Part shown: positions 1 to 7,534 of the stretch, piece after piece | Numbering within the stretch: the stretch's first letter is position 1 | How the letters are laid out: every line of letters begins with the position of its first letter | Source: an uncultured Lachnospiraceae bacterium | GTDB lineage: Bacteria; Bacillota; Clostridia; Lachnospirales; Lachnospiraceae | Direction: 5' to 3' | Assembly: GCA_934293575.1 (NCBI GenBank) | Contig: CAKQYU010000012.1 | Coordinates: forward strand, 1-64,000 | DNA length: 64,000 nucleotides | Position numbers and translations under genes: made by a program | Notes under the pieces: generated by a model | What the model saw: the letters and a program-made list of their open reading frames with translations, nothing else | Told to the model about the DNA's origin: nothing | Database searches by the model: none

Positions 1-121
1 CAATTCTTTTCGCTTTTTTCACTGATTCTGCTGAAAAAACCTCATATCCGGATTTTTTCAGTGAAAATGTAATTCCTCGATTTAAATTTTCATCATCTTC
101 AACCACGAGTATACCTGGCAT
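1..121 (-). CDS. Response regulator, N-terminal part (runs off the window)
   Basis: Reading leftwards from the ATG at 119-121, the first 40 codons begin MPGILVVEDDENLNRGI and continue through a CheY-like first helix and second strand (SGYEVFSAES). The paired acidic residues (EDD) are the metal-binding pocket of receiver domains. The phospho-acceptor Asp and the output domain lie outside the window, so family and target are unknown. A GAGAGG ribosome site sits about ten bases upstream, within the last codons of the preceding unknown gene, suggesting co-transcription. An OmpR-type regulator is the commonest possibility but this cannot be decided. Confidence 0.75.
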   Translation of the reverse strand, partial: MPGILVVEDDENLNRGITFSLKKSGYEVFSAESVKKAKRI

Positions 122-138
122 AGCATATACACCTCTCT

Positions 139-747
139 TTATGAACTATATTCCCTGCAAATTTGATTCTCAAGCTCTTTCATTTTCTCAATCTTTCCAA
201 CCGGAATGATTGTCATATCACAATTATCACAGCCATTAAAAAAATTTATCAATTCATATCCAATTTTTCGAAGTTCGTCGGCAACGATATTTGCTTCTAA
301 TACATTATAAATAAACCCTATCCGGATTAGTTCTCCATTCACTGAGTAATTTTTTAATTCCTCATTATATCTGTCTATAACTGCATGTTCATTCATTCTG
401 CCGGCAACATCTAATTGCTCTAATATAACATTTATTTGCTTAACAAATGTATCAATATCCACTTGATTGTCCAAATGAACCATGAATCCCTTTCCTGTCA
501 GGCTTTCTATCCAATTATCATAAAATATAATAAAATCCTCTTCATCTGAATCCTTTGATAATTGATTATATTCTGCAAGCTCCGTTAAATCATACTTGCC
601 GTTTGTAATAATTTTATGAATTTCCCTATATAAACCCGGATTCATCGTGCCGCATTTATACATGAAATCATATCCATCATAATCATATGGAATGTCAAAT
701 ATGTTCTTCTTTTGTTCCTTCTTTTTTAATAAATCCAGTAATCCCAT
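139..747 (-). CDS. Unknown 202-residue cytosolic protein
   Basis: I do not recognise this family with certainty. The protein is acidic, has no signal peptide or membrane segment, and starts with a lysine-rich stretch (LLKKKEQKK). The C-terminal third (from about residue 138) reads like a small alpha/beta domain: IRIGFIYNVLEANIVADELRKIGYE followed by a CDNCD motif that might bind metal. The start is supported by a GGAGAGG site about 14 bases upstream, located inside the end of the small cysteine-rich gene at 754-923, so the two were probably translationally coupled. The response regulator gene follows 17 bases downstream. Function cannot be assigned. Confidence 0.6.
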   Translation of the reverse strand: MGLLDLLKKKEQKKNIFDIPYDYDGYDFMYKCGTMNPGLYREIHKIITNGKYDLTELAEYNQLSKDSDEEDFIIFYDNWIESLTGKGFMVHLDNQVDIDTFVKQINVILEQLDVAGRMNEHAVIDRYNEELKNYSVNGELIRIGFIYNVLEANIVADELRKIGYELINFFNGCDNCDMTIIPVGKIEKMKELENQICREYSS

Positions 748-753
748 TTTCTG

Positions 754-923
754 TTATTCCTCTCCTGGACGATTCCATATTCCAAAGCCTTTATTTATTC
801 GTCGATACCCTTGTTCATCCTTGTATTCAGGGTGTTTACAGCAATATTTGTCTTCATCACCGCAGATTGTATAATCACATTTACAGCCATCGTAAAGTGA
901 ACGTAAAGTGAACCTCTAACCAT
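754..923 (-). pseudogene. Small cysteine-rich protein gene broken by an 11-bp tandem duplication
   Basis: The reading frame ending at 754 encodes YDGCKCDYTICGDEDKYCCK and then a short tail ending IWNRPGEE. No start exists in that frame because TAG interrupts it. Two exact copies of an 11-bp unit lie at 891-901 and 902-912. If one copy is removed, an ATG at 921-923, preceded by AGAAGG, opens an uninterrupted 52-codon frame starting MVRGSLYDGCKC. The extra copy is not a multiple of three, so the gene is frameshifted as it stands. Six cysteines in the first half suggest a metal-binding or disulfide peptide. It ends six bases before the unknown gene at 139-747. Confidence 0.65.
891..912. repeat. 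Perfect 11-bp tandem duplication
   Basis: The unit cgtaaagtgaa occurs twice head to tail without mismatch. Its length shifts the reading frame of the small cysteine-rich gene on the minus strand. It looks like a slippage event, or an assembly error. Confidence 0.85.
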
Positions 924-943
924 AATAACCTTCTACAATCACT

Positions 944-1090
944 CTACCGTTCATACGATGCAATCACTTCTTTGCTGTCTGCTGTTTTATAATCCAATGT
1001 TCCCAAATTACCGATCAGATCAAATGCTGTATCTGCATTAACCTGTAATTCATCTTCAAGCTATCTACACCATTGTAAACTTCTATATTT
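944..1090 (-). pseudogene. C-terminal remnant of an unidentified protein
   Basis: The minus strand reads LEDELQVNADTAFDLIGNLG and on to a TAG stop at 944-946. Upstream of about position 1060 the same theme continues only in another frame (NIEVYNGVDS), and no start codon or ribosome site is present. This looks like the frameshifted, truncated end of a gene; its family is not recognised. The rest of the gap up to 1209 shows no further coding signal. Confidence 0.35.
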
Positions 1091-1209
1091 GCAAAAAATC
1101 AATCAAAATGTGTGTTTCTTTAAAGCTTCATTCAATAATATTATGCATTTCTCCAAAGAAATGACAACTTTTACAACTACTTCTATAGTTTTCGAAAATT
1201 TTATTCAAC

Positions 1210-2118
1210 CTAACCATCCACTAAATTTTCATCTATATATTCAAAATAAGGTTTTTTATTAACCTCTGTACTATGTTCCAAATACCATTTAACAGTATCC
1301 TTCAATCCCTCCTCTAATGACATGGTTTCCGGATATATTTTGCTTTGACGGGATACATCTAAATAATACTCATAGTTATAAAAGCTAAAATAATTTCTCT
1401 GATCAATATCCTCATAGACATTCACAAATTCCGGTTTCTTTCCTAAGCTTTCATAGCATTTTGTCACCCAATCTTTAATTGATACCGATTCAACATTTCC
1501 AACATTTAAAATATGCTCTTCCGGCTTTTCTTTCATGATTACCTCCATCAACCTGCATAAATCTTTTACATGGAAGAATTGTAACTTCATACTGCCATCT
1601 TTTGGTAAGTAGAACTTTCTGTCTGCTAAGGCACAATCAAATACAAAAGCCTCTCTATACACATTATTCATTGGTCCATATAAATAAGGCGGTCTTAATA
1701 TATATGCATCTTTCACTCTCTCAAGTAATGCCTTTTCAGCCACTATTTTATCGGTTCCGTATGCACCCCAAAATTTATTTTCGGATTTCTCTGATTCTTC
1801 CAGAAATGGCTGAACACCATACTCCGGATACACAGCACTTGAACTAATCATGATATACTGATCAAAAGAACCCAATTCTTTAACAAAATCAATTATATCA
1901 TTCTCATTATAAGCCGTTATATCAGCGACAACATCAAAGAATGTATCCTTTAATACACCGCCTAAATTATGCCTATCACCTTCAATGAGTTTTACGCCCG
2001 GAACTTGTGGCTTAGAATTTCTGTTAAGTACAAATACTTCATAACCTGCATTTACAAAATATTGTGCCACATATTTACTTACAAAAGTTGTTCCGCCTGT
2101 CACTAATATCCTCTTCAT
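1210..2118 (-). CDS. NAD-dependent epimerase/dehydratase (extended SDR)
   Basis: A 302-residue Rossmann protein of the extended short-chain dehydrogenase family, probably acting on a nucleotide sugar or related substrate in the cytosol. The dinucleotide-binding start is VTGGTTFVSKY, the variant glycine pattern of the NAD-dependent epimerase group; the catalytic set is visible as SSS at 92-94 and YGTDK at 120-124, followed by the LRPPYLYGP motif. An upstream ATG exists at 2163, but AAGGAGAA seven bases before the ATG at 2116-2118 fixes the start. It stands alone, so the substrate cannot be inferred from neighbours. Confidence 0.85.
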   Translation of the reverse strand: MKRILVTGGTTFVSKYVAQYFVNAGYEVFVLNRNSKPQVPGVKLIEGDRHNLGGVLKDTFFDVVADITAYNENDIIDFVKELGSFDQYIMISSSAVYPEYGVQPFLEESEKSENKFWGAYGTDKIVAEKALLERVKDAYILRPPYLYGPMNNVYREAFVFDCALADRKFYLPKDGSMKLQFFHVKDLCRLMEVIMKEKPEEHILNVGNVESVSIKDWVTKCYESLGKKPEFVNVYEDIDQRNYFSFYNYEYYLDVSRQSKIYPETMSLEEGLKDTVKWYLEHSTEVNKKPYFEYIDENLVDG

Positions 2119-2282
2119 AAAGTTCTCCTTTTCATAGAAAGATTCTGATTTATCCAGTCTCAAAAAACTGGAGTTATCAGATAATCAACGGCTATTCCAA
2201 CTATATATTACATACATTTTCTTCTATATTCAAGCAAAATACCAAGATAACAACGCAATAATTTAACCCTTTAAGCCCCTTC

Positions 2283-2311
2283 TTGACTTTATATAGTTGT
2301 CATGTTATAAA
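2283..2311 (+). promoter_or_regulatory. Sigma-A promoter of the TetR/ATC-hydrolase operon
   Basis: TTGACT at 2283-2288 and TATAAA at 2306-2311 are separated by exactly 17 bases. The predicted transcription start falls inside the palindrome at 2312-2326. Confidence 0.8.
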
Positions 2312-2326
2312 GTAAACAGTGTTTAC
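2312..2326. promoter_or_regulatory. Palindromic operator overlapping the transcription start
   Basis: GTAAACA and TGTTTAC form a perfect 7-bp inverted repeat around a single central G, directly next to the -10 box. The position is ideal for autorepression by the TetR protein encoded just downstream. Confidence 0.75.
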
Positions 2327-2379
2327 CAAAATATACACACTTTATTTTATCTAAAATGTTAATAAAGGAGGCGGTCACA

Positions 2380-3030
2380 ATTCGGGAAAGTACAAAGGAA
2401 ACCAGAGAACTCATATTAAAAAGTGCAATGGATATCTTTTTAGAAGTGGGATATCAGGAAGCCTCTATGCGAAAGATTGCAGCAAAAGCCGGCATCACCG
2501 CCGGAGCCATATATAAGCATTTCTCCGGCAAAGAGGAAATGTTTGGAGAACTATTTCAGGCAAGTGGCAGGAAGCTGATGAGCATTACAAAGTCCATGAT
2601 GGACGTTGACTTCTCCGTTATGTCAAATGAGGAATTAATACAGGTTCTGTATTCCGGAATCTCCCTGCAAACCCTTGAACTGTTAGAGGAGGATATGAAA
2701 CTTTTTCATATCCTTATTAAAAATGATTCCGGAACCTATATGAATCATTTCCGTACGATTTACACAAAACGATGTACAGAATTTGCAACCAACTATTACG
2801 AGGAGCTATACCGGAGAGGAATTGCTTCCAAAAAATTATCCGATAAAACCATATATATGCTTTCTTCATCGGAATTTTCCATGGTTTGTGAAATGATTGC
2901 CGATGATTCCTGTCAGAACGGAATCACACAGGAAATGAAGACAGCATTTACAGAAGCAATGAATGTTCTGCTTCATGGATTAGAGGCAGAGCTGGGAATC
3001 CAAAATCATACAAGAGGTGACAACACATGA
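2380..3030 (+). CDS. TetR/AcrR family regulator, probable ATT start
   Basis: The N-terminus is a typical TetR DNA-binding domain (IAAKAGITAGAIYKHFSGKE at about residues 30-49) followed by a helical ligand-binding domain. The frame is open from an ATG at 2356, but that ATG has no ribosome site. A strong AGGAGG at 2366-2371 lies inside the frame and is spaced eight bases from an ATT codon at 2380-2382; starting there gives MRESTKETRELILKSAMDIF, the usual short TetR arm. Translation from ATT would be rare and weak, a way to keep repressor low. The stop overlaps the next start as ATGA. It probably controls its own operon through the palindrome at 2312-2326. Confidence 0.85.
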   Translation: MRESTKETRELILKSAMDIFLEVGYQEASMRKIAAKAGITAGAIYKHFSGKEEMFGELFQASGRKLMSITKSMMDVDFSVMSNEELIQVLYSGISLQTLELLEEDMKLFHILIKNDSGTYMNHFRTIYTKRCTEFATNYYEELYRRGIASKKLSDKTIYMLSSSEFSMVCEMIADDSCQNGITQEMKTAFTEAMNVLLHGLEAELGIQNHTRGDNT

Positions 3031-3644
3031 AAGAGACATTCGGATCAAAATTAATCTATCATTTTTATCATAGCGCGGTAAAAAGAGAATTGAAAAGACA
3101 AGGATTTACTAACTCTACTTCTAAAAAGATTGCAAAGGAACATAAGCAGATCATGGAACGGGCAAAAGATATCGGAAATTCCAAACTATTAAGCTCCTAC
3201 ATTATGGGAATTTATTTTATAGCTCTGAATCGCAGCACAGGGAAATCTGCCGAAGAAAATTATGAAATATTCCGAGATGGTCTATGTGCCTCTAAACTGT
3301 TTCATAAGGTAATGGGGGATGCAGACAGTTACTTCGACCCAAAGAAAATGCCTGCAAGACTCCAATGGTCCGCAGACAGTCACAAACGGAAATATGAAAA
3401 TGACTGGGTGGTTGATGTTTTGCCGGGAAATGGCGAATACGACCTCGGTTACGATTATCACGAATGTGGTATCTGCAAGCTTTGTCAGGATGAAGGTTGC
3501 CCGGAGTTAGCCGCATACCTGTGCCGGATGGACTATGTACTTGCAGATATTATGAACATGAAATTAGTAAGAACCGGAACCATTGCAGAAGGAGCCAAGC
3601 TCTGTGATTTCCGATATAGCAAGCCACATACTAAAAATGATTAA
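3027..3644 (+). CDS. L-2-amino-thiazoline-4-carboxylic acid hydrolase-like protein
   Basis: A 205-residue protein matching the ATC hydrolase family known from bacterial conversion of aminothiazoline carboxylate toward cysteine. The family's cysteine-rich signature is clear in the C-terminal half: ECGICKLCQDEGCPELAAYL, then a late CDFR. There is no signal peptide. The start ATG overlaps the TetR stop by four bases, so it is translationally coupled and presumably the regulated target. The true substrate in this organism is unknown; in Clostridia these proteins often sit with TetR regulators and no known pathway. Confidence 0.75.
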   Translation: MKETFGSKLIYHFYHSAVKRELKRQGFTNSTSKKIAKEHKQIMERAKDIGNSKLLSSYIMGIYFIALNRSTGKSAEENYEIFRDGLCASKLFHKVMGDADSYFDPKKMPARLQWSADSHKRKYENDWVVDVLPGNGEYDLGYDYHECGICKLCQDEGCPELAAYLCRMDYVLADIMNMKLVRTGTIAEGAKLCDFRYSKPHTKND

Positions 3645-3699
3645 TCGGTAATTGCGAATCTTTTTCCCTCTATCATTTGTGCACATTTAATATATATAT

Positions 3700-3745
3700 C
3701 GCAAGCACGCTTGCGCTTCATCCGCACACAGCGGTACTAAATTCG
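3700..3745. repeat. Hairpin plus 16-nt copy of a dispersed element
   Basis: CGCAAGC (3700-3706) and GCTTGCG (3709-3715) can pair. At 3730-3745 lies agcggtactaaattcg, which recurs exactly in reverse orientation at 12805-12820 inside a long palindromic element. The copy abuts the truncated aldo/keto reductase and may be a degenerate remnant. Confidence 0.5.
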
Positions 3746-3752
3746 GGATGCG

Positions 3753-4148
3753 CTAACGCTTTCCCTCATTAGTAAACGGTGCACAGGAAATTGCCTTTAC
3801 GTTATCAAGAATCTGCTGTGACTTAGATGCTCCAATCAAGACACTCGTAACTTCCTTATGTTGTAAAAGCCAACCCAGAGCCATATCCGCAAGTTTCTCT
3901 CCACGCTGTAACGCCAGGTCATTTAGTTTACGGATTTGCTTAAGTCTATGTTCATCTAACGTACTTGCTTTAAGAAATCTTCCATCCGTACGAATACGGC
4001 TGTCTTCCGGAATTCCATGCAGATAACGCTCCGTAAGCTGTCCTTGTTCAAGCGGACTAAATGTAATTAACCCTTTCTGTAATTCATCTGTTGTTTCCAT
4101 AAGTCCGTTTTCTTCAACGGTTCTGTCAAATATCGAATAAATTCCCAT
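3753..4148 (-). pseudogene. Internal fragment of an aldo/keto reductase
   Basis: The 131 residues match the C-terminal third of YghZ-like aldo/keto reductases, which are about 330 residues long: GLITFSPLEQGQLTERYLHG, then LNDLALQRGEKLADMALGWL and VTSVLIGASKSQQILDNV (NADPH-binding end). The catalytic Asp-Tyr-Lys-His part is absent, there is no ribosome site, and the expected C-terminal helix is replaced by NEGKR and a stop where the repeat region begins. Both ends are therefore lost and the fragment is unlikely to be functional. Confidence 0.8.
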
Positions 4149-4172
4149 AAATCTGCTTATCTTTTTAAGTAT

Positions 4173-5168
4173 TTATCTTATTATGATATAAACAGCATAT
4201 ATTGCGTAAAGCAAAACCATAATAAATCCTTCCGGTCTTCCAACCTTTCTTCTGGATGACGCAAATATCCATACACACACGGTAAATGCAATTAATACGC
4301 ACAAGTCAATAATATTTTCTGTAATAATAGTGATTGGGCTGATTGCTGACGCAATACCAAGTACCATCAATATATTAAATATATTGGAACCAATCGCATT
4401 ACCAAGCGCCATATCAACTTCATTTTTTCTAGCTGCAACAATAGAGGTTACAAGCTCCGGAAGTGATGTTCCGATTGAAACAATTGTAAGTCCAATTAAT
4501 GTCTGACTCATTCCAAGGTCACTTGCGATTCTGGATGCCGCATCAACCGTGACATCTCCGCCGACCGCAATCGCAACGGCTCCACCGATAATAAACAAAA
4601 TACTAAGCGGCACTGAAATCAGTTTGATTTCTTCTTCCGAACCACCTTCTACTTTTCTGCCCTCTTTACTTGCCTTTAATGCAATCTTAACCATATAAAA
4701 AATATATCCGGCAAAGGCACAAAGGAATATTACACCATCCAAACGTCCAAGTATCATGCCCGCTTTATCCCCAAATCCGACAATTCCGAAAATCAATAAC
4801 AATCCGGCACAGATAAGGGAAAACGGAATATCTCTCTTTATTGTTTCCTTTGCAACATTTACTGTGGCAATCATTGCACACACGCCAATCACAACCATCA
4901 GATTAAATATATTAGAACCTACAACATTGCTGACTGCAAGCTCATTATTGCCGGCAATGGATGCTGATACACTGACTGCTGTCTCCGGAAGCGATGTACC
5001 CATTGCAACAATTGTAAGTCCGATGATTATGGACGGAACATGCAATCGTTTTGCTACACTCGAACTTCCCTCCACAAAAAAGTCCGCACCTTTAATCAGC
5101 AGCACAAAACCTATTACAAGAAATACAAGTACAAGAACAAATGGGGCATTGTTAATGAATTTTTCCAT
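4173..5168 (-). CDS. Calcium/sodium antiporter family (CaCA) cation exchanger
   Basis: A 331-residue membrane protein with about ten hydrophobic segments and the two inverted alpha-repeats of the YrbG/CaxA family: IGLTIVAMGTSLPETAV with GSNIFNLM in the first half and IGLTIVSIGTSLPELVTS with GSNIFNILM in the second. These acidic segments bind the transported cation. The frame is open to 5282, but AAGGAGAA before the ATG at 5166-5168 sets the start, and the longer leader is the riboswitch terminator region. The upstream Mn2+-type riboswitch suggests it exports manganese or a similar divalent ion. A paralogue lies at 12895-13824. Confidence 0.92.
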   Translation of the reverse strand: MEKFINNAPFVLVLVFLVIGFVLLIKGADFFVEGSSSVAKRLHVPSIIIGLTIVAMGTSLPETAVSVSASIAGNNELAVSNVVGSNIFNLMVVIGVCAMIATVNVAKETIKRDIPFSLICAGLLLIFGIVGFGDKAGMILGRLDGVIFLCAFAGYIFYMVKIALKASKEGRKVEGGSEEEIKLISVPLSILFIIGGAVAIAVGGDVTVDAASRIASDLGMSQTLIGLTIVSIGTSLPELVTSIVAARKNEVDMALGNAIGSNIFNILMVLGIASAISPITIITENIIDLCVLIAFTVCVWIFASSRRKVGRPEGFIMVLLYAIYAVYIIIR

Positions 5169-5235
5169 ATTTTTCTCCTTTTCTCTATCCACAATAGTTG
5201 CAACAGCTAAAACATCCGCGATTATGTTTTCAGCA

Positions 5236-5309
5236 GAAAAAAGACCCATGTATATCAAACAACTCACCTGTGTATTATACACCGGCTATTAATTAATATA
5301 CATGAGTCT
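5236..5309 (-). terminator. Riboswitch-controlled intrinsic terminator
   Basis: On the minus strand a 14-bp stem (5296-5309 with 5242-5255, one G-U pair) is followed by six U. Its 5' arm contains the closing helix strand of the riboswitch at 5301-5306, so aptamer and terminator exclude each other: ligand binding should permit read-through. Confidence 0.8.
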
Positions 5310-5397
5310 CATTATTTAAGATTTACCAGATTATAATTACACTCTATATAATCAGTGTGTTGACAAACCACACTTTCGCGCTAACTACTCCCTCATG
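5301..5397 (-). ncRNA. yybP-ykoY (Mn2+) riboswitch
   Basis: The minus strand carries the family's hallmark GAGGGAGTAG and the second conserved loop (TTTGTCAACA). The closing helix P1 is CATGAG (5392-5397) with CTCATG (5301-5306). It lies between a strong promoter and the antiporter gene. Known members sense Mn2+ and turn on export genes. Confidence 0.85.
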
Positions 5398-5418
5398 AAA
5401 TATCAAGTTACTTGACAG

Positions 5419-5447
5419 ATAATATCAAATAAAAATGTGTGTGTCAA
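5419..5447 (-). promoter_or_regulatory. Promoter of the first riboswitch/antiporter transcript
   Basis: On the minus strand TTGACA (5442-5447) and TATTAT (5419-5424) are separated by 17 bases, about 20 bases before the aptamer. Confidence 0.8.
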
Positions 5448-5468
5448 CATTTTTATATATCCGGAAAA

Positions 5469-6614
5469 TCAGAAAATCACTTCAAAAATCGTTCCCCCTG
5501 ACGGATTGTCTCTAACTGTAATGCTGCCATCATGTGTTCTCACAATTTCATGAACCAGTGCAAGTCCAAGACCGACACCACCCAGTTCCCGGCTTCTGGA
5601 TTTATCTACGCGAAAGAATGGTTCAAACACCCGCTCCCTAAGTTCTTTCGGGATGCCATTTCCCGTATCCTCTACTAAAAGATGCACGTGCTTTTCTTTC
5701 CGTTCTGCCGTCACGATAACTTGTCCATCGGAATGGTTATATTTTATGGCATTCTCAACAAGATTATATACCAGTCTGTAGATAAGGATATCACTTCCTA
5801 CCATAGTTATATCCGTGCATTTTCCAATCAGTTTTATATTCTTTTCCAGTGCAAGCGGTTCCAAATCAGCCAGAACCTCTTCCACAAGTGCGGCAATCAT
5901 GATTGTTTCATCACGCACGATGGTCTGAAGCTCACTCATATCAAGAAGCGTCTTCACCATTTTACTGAGACGTTCATTCTGTTCCGTTGCCATTGTTATC
6001 GTTTGCTCTGCACATTCATCATTGCCCGGATGTCCGGTAGAATGATACAGATCCAATTGTACCTGCATTAATGCTAATGGTGTGCGTAGTTCATGCGCTG
6101 CATTCGCAGTAAATTGTCTCTGCGTCTCAAATGCTTCCGAAAGACGTTCTAACATCTTATTATAGGAAACACTTAGTTGATTCAGTTCCCTGACCCTGCT
6201 TTCCTCTATCCTTGAATCGGATAGGTTTTGCACCTGTACTTCCTCAATAATATCAGAGAATTTTCTAAGCGGTTTAAGCGCCTGCCCACTTATAAAATAT
6301 GTAACAACACCTCCAAGCAGTGCCAATACCGTGGAGAAAATCAAACTGTTTTTCCTATAATCAGCCTTATTATTGTACACCTGAATTGAAAAATCATTTG
6401 CAAATTCATCCCACTTATCATCCGGAATACTAATATAGATTTCCTCCGATTCCTCCTCATTCTCCTGCCCGCTCTGTGCATCCACGGCATTCTGCAGAGA
6501 GTCCATATAATAGATTCCATTCTTATAAACAAATATCGTAAGACATCCACATATAACAGCAATCACTAATGTAGTTATAATCGTAAGTCTCCACTGAAGT
6601 GACATTGTTCTCAT
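5469..6614 (-). CDS. Sensor histidine kinase
   Basis: A 381-residue membrane kinase. Transmembrane segments at about 10-30 and 90-110 flank a short acidic extracytoplasmic loop; a HAMP linker follows, then the HisKA box with His174 in AAHELRTPL, the N-box NLVENAIKYN, the G1 box DTGNGIP and a GLGLAL G2 box. The loop of about 60 residues is too short for a known sensor domain, so the stimulus is unknown. Its ATG overlaps the response regulator stop as ATGA, making a standard two-gene operon. The redox operon starting at 7394 is transcribed divergently and is a possible target. Confidence 0.95.
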   Translation of the reverse strand: MRTMSLQWRLTIITTLVIAVICGCLTIFVYKNGIYYMDSLQNAVDAQSGQENEEESEEIYISIPDDKWDEFANDFSIQVYNNKADYRKNSLIFSTVLALLGGVVTYFISGQALKPLRKFSDIIEEVQVQNLSDSRIEESRVRELNQLSVSYNKMLERLSEAFETQRQFTANAAHELRTPLALMQVQLDLYHSTGHPGNDECAEQTITMATEQNERLSKMVKTLLDMSELQTIVRDETIMIAALVEEVLADLEPLALEKNIKLIGKCTDITMVGSDILIYRLVYNLVENAIKYNHSDGQVIVTAERKEKHVHLLVEDTGNGIPKELRERVFEPFFRVDKSRSRELGGVGLGLALVHEIVRTHDGSITVRDNPSGGTIFEVIF

Positions 6615-7291
6615 TGATCAGACTCCTCTCGTATCTTATATCCTTCGCCTACCTTGTTCAAAATCGGATCATATCCCAGCACCGCCTTAAGCTTCCTTCT
6701 GAGGGAAGACATATGCACCCTGATTGCTCCACTCAGACTATCCACAGATGCGTCCCATACATGTTCCATCAACTCTTCCTGACTTACCGGTCTGCCCTGA
6801 TTAAGCAGCAGATATTCTAAAATTCCATTTTCTTTTCTGGTCAGATGAACCCTTTGTTCTTTTACATATGCCTCGCGCTTTCTCGTATCAAACCGGATAT
6901 CTCCAGCCTTCAGGCAAACATCCTGCTGTACAAATTTACGTCGCGTAAGACTTCGGATACGTGCCTCCAGCTCCTGCAGATGAAATGGCTTTTCCATATA
7001 ATCATTTGCTCCGGCATCCAACCCCTCAACCTTATCTGCAATCTGACTTCTTGCAGATAATATAAGAACCTTCGTATCCTCATCTTTCTGTCTGAGTTCC
7101 TTCAAAATATCCATACCATCCATGCCGGGCAGATTCAGATCAAGAACAATCAGATCGTAGTCCTCCGCCAGAATATATTCAAGTGCTTCATCTCCGTCAT
7201 AACAGGTATCCACCTCATACCCTTTATCATATAGGCTCTTTGCAACGGTATCACATAAATTTTTTTCATCTTCAACAATTAATAATCTCAA
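6611..7291 (-). CDS. OmpR-family response regulator
   Basis: A 226-residue DNA-binding response regulator. The receiver domain has the acidic pocket (VEDE), the phosphorylated Asp51 in LIVLDLNLPGMDG and the conserved lysine in MEKPF; the C-terminal winged helix shows LTRKENGILEYLLLN and RVHMSSLRRKL. The start is TTG at 7289-7291, eight bases after GGAG; no ATG fits. It is co-transcribed with and partnered by the kinase at 5469-6614. Confidence 0.95.
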   Translation of the reverse strand: MRLLIVEDEKNLCDTVAKSLYDKGYEVDTCYDGDEALEYILAEDYDLIVLDLNLPGMDGMDILKELRQKDEDTKVLILSARSQIADKVEGLDAGANDYMEKPFHLQELEARIRSLTRRKFVQQDVCLKAGDIRFDTRKREAYVKEQRVHLTRKENGILEYLLLNQGRPVSQEELMEHVWDASVDSLSGAIRVHMSSLRRKLKAVLGYDPILNKVGEGYKIREESDQ

Positions 7292-7332
7292 AATAATTTC
7301 TCCTGCTTCTTAACAATAATTTTACATCAGCT

Positions 7333-7361
7333 ATTGTATAATACCAAAGTCAACCGGTCAA
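7333..7361 (-). promoter_or_regulatory. Promoter of the two-component operon
   Basis: On the minus strand TTGACC (7356-7361) and TACAAT (7333-7338) are 17 bases apart. TTGAC is repeated 8 bp further on (TTGACCGGTTGACT), a possible regulator-binding direct repeat in the divergent promoter region. Confidence 0.6.
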
Positions 7362-7393
7362 TCAATACAATAAACGAAAGGAGCAACAAAAAT

Positions 7394-7534
7394 TTGAAAC
7401 GTAAAAAAATATCGCAATCTGCTTTACTGATCGCAGGTATCATTATGATCAGTTACGGCATGCTCCGGGGCGAAGCTGCAACGGTGCTTAGCAAAGCAAT
7501 TAAATTATGTCTGGAGTGTGTAGGAATTGGATAA
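7394..7534 (+). CDS. CD1871A-family CXXC-motif membrane peptide
   Basis: A 46-residue peptide with a basic N-terminus (KRKK), one membrane helix and the C-terminal motif LCLECVGIG. This matches the small CD1871A family found in Clostridia before a membrane ferredoxin. The frame is open from 7334, but AAAGGAG at 7377-7383 is ten bases from a TTG at 7394-7396, which gives the usual family length. The stop overlaps the next gene. The CXXC pair could be a thiol relay or metal site on the membrane. Exact role unknown. Confidence 0.8.
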   Translation: MKRKKISQSALLIAGIIMISYGMLRGEAATVLSKAIKLCLECVGIG

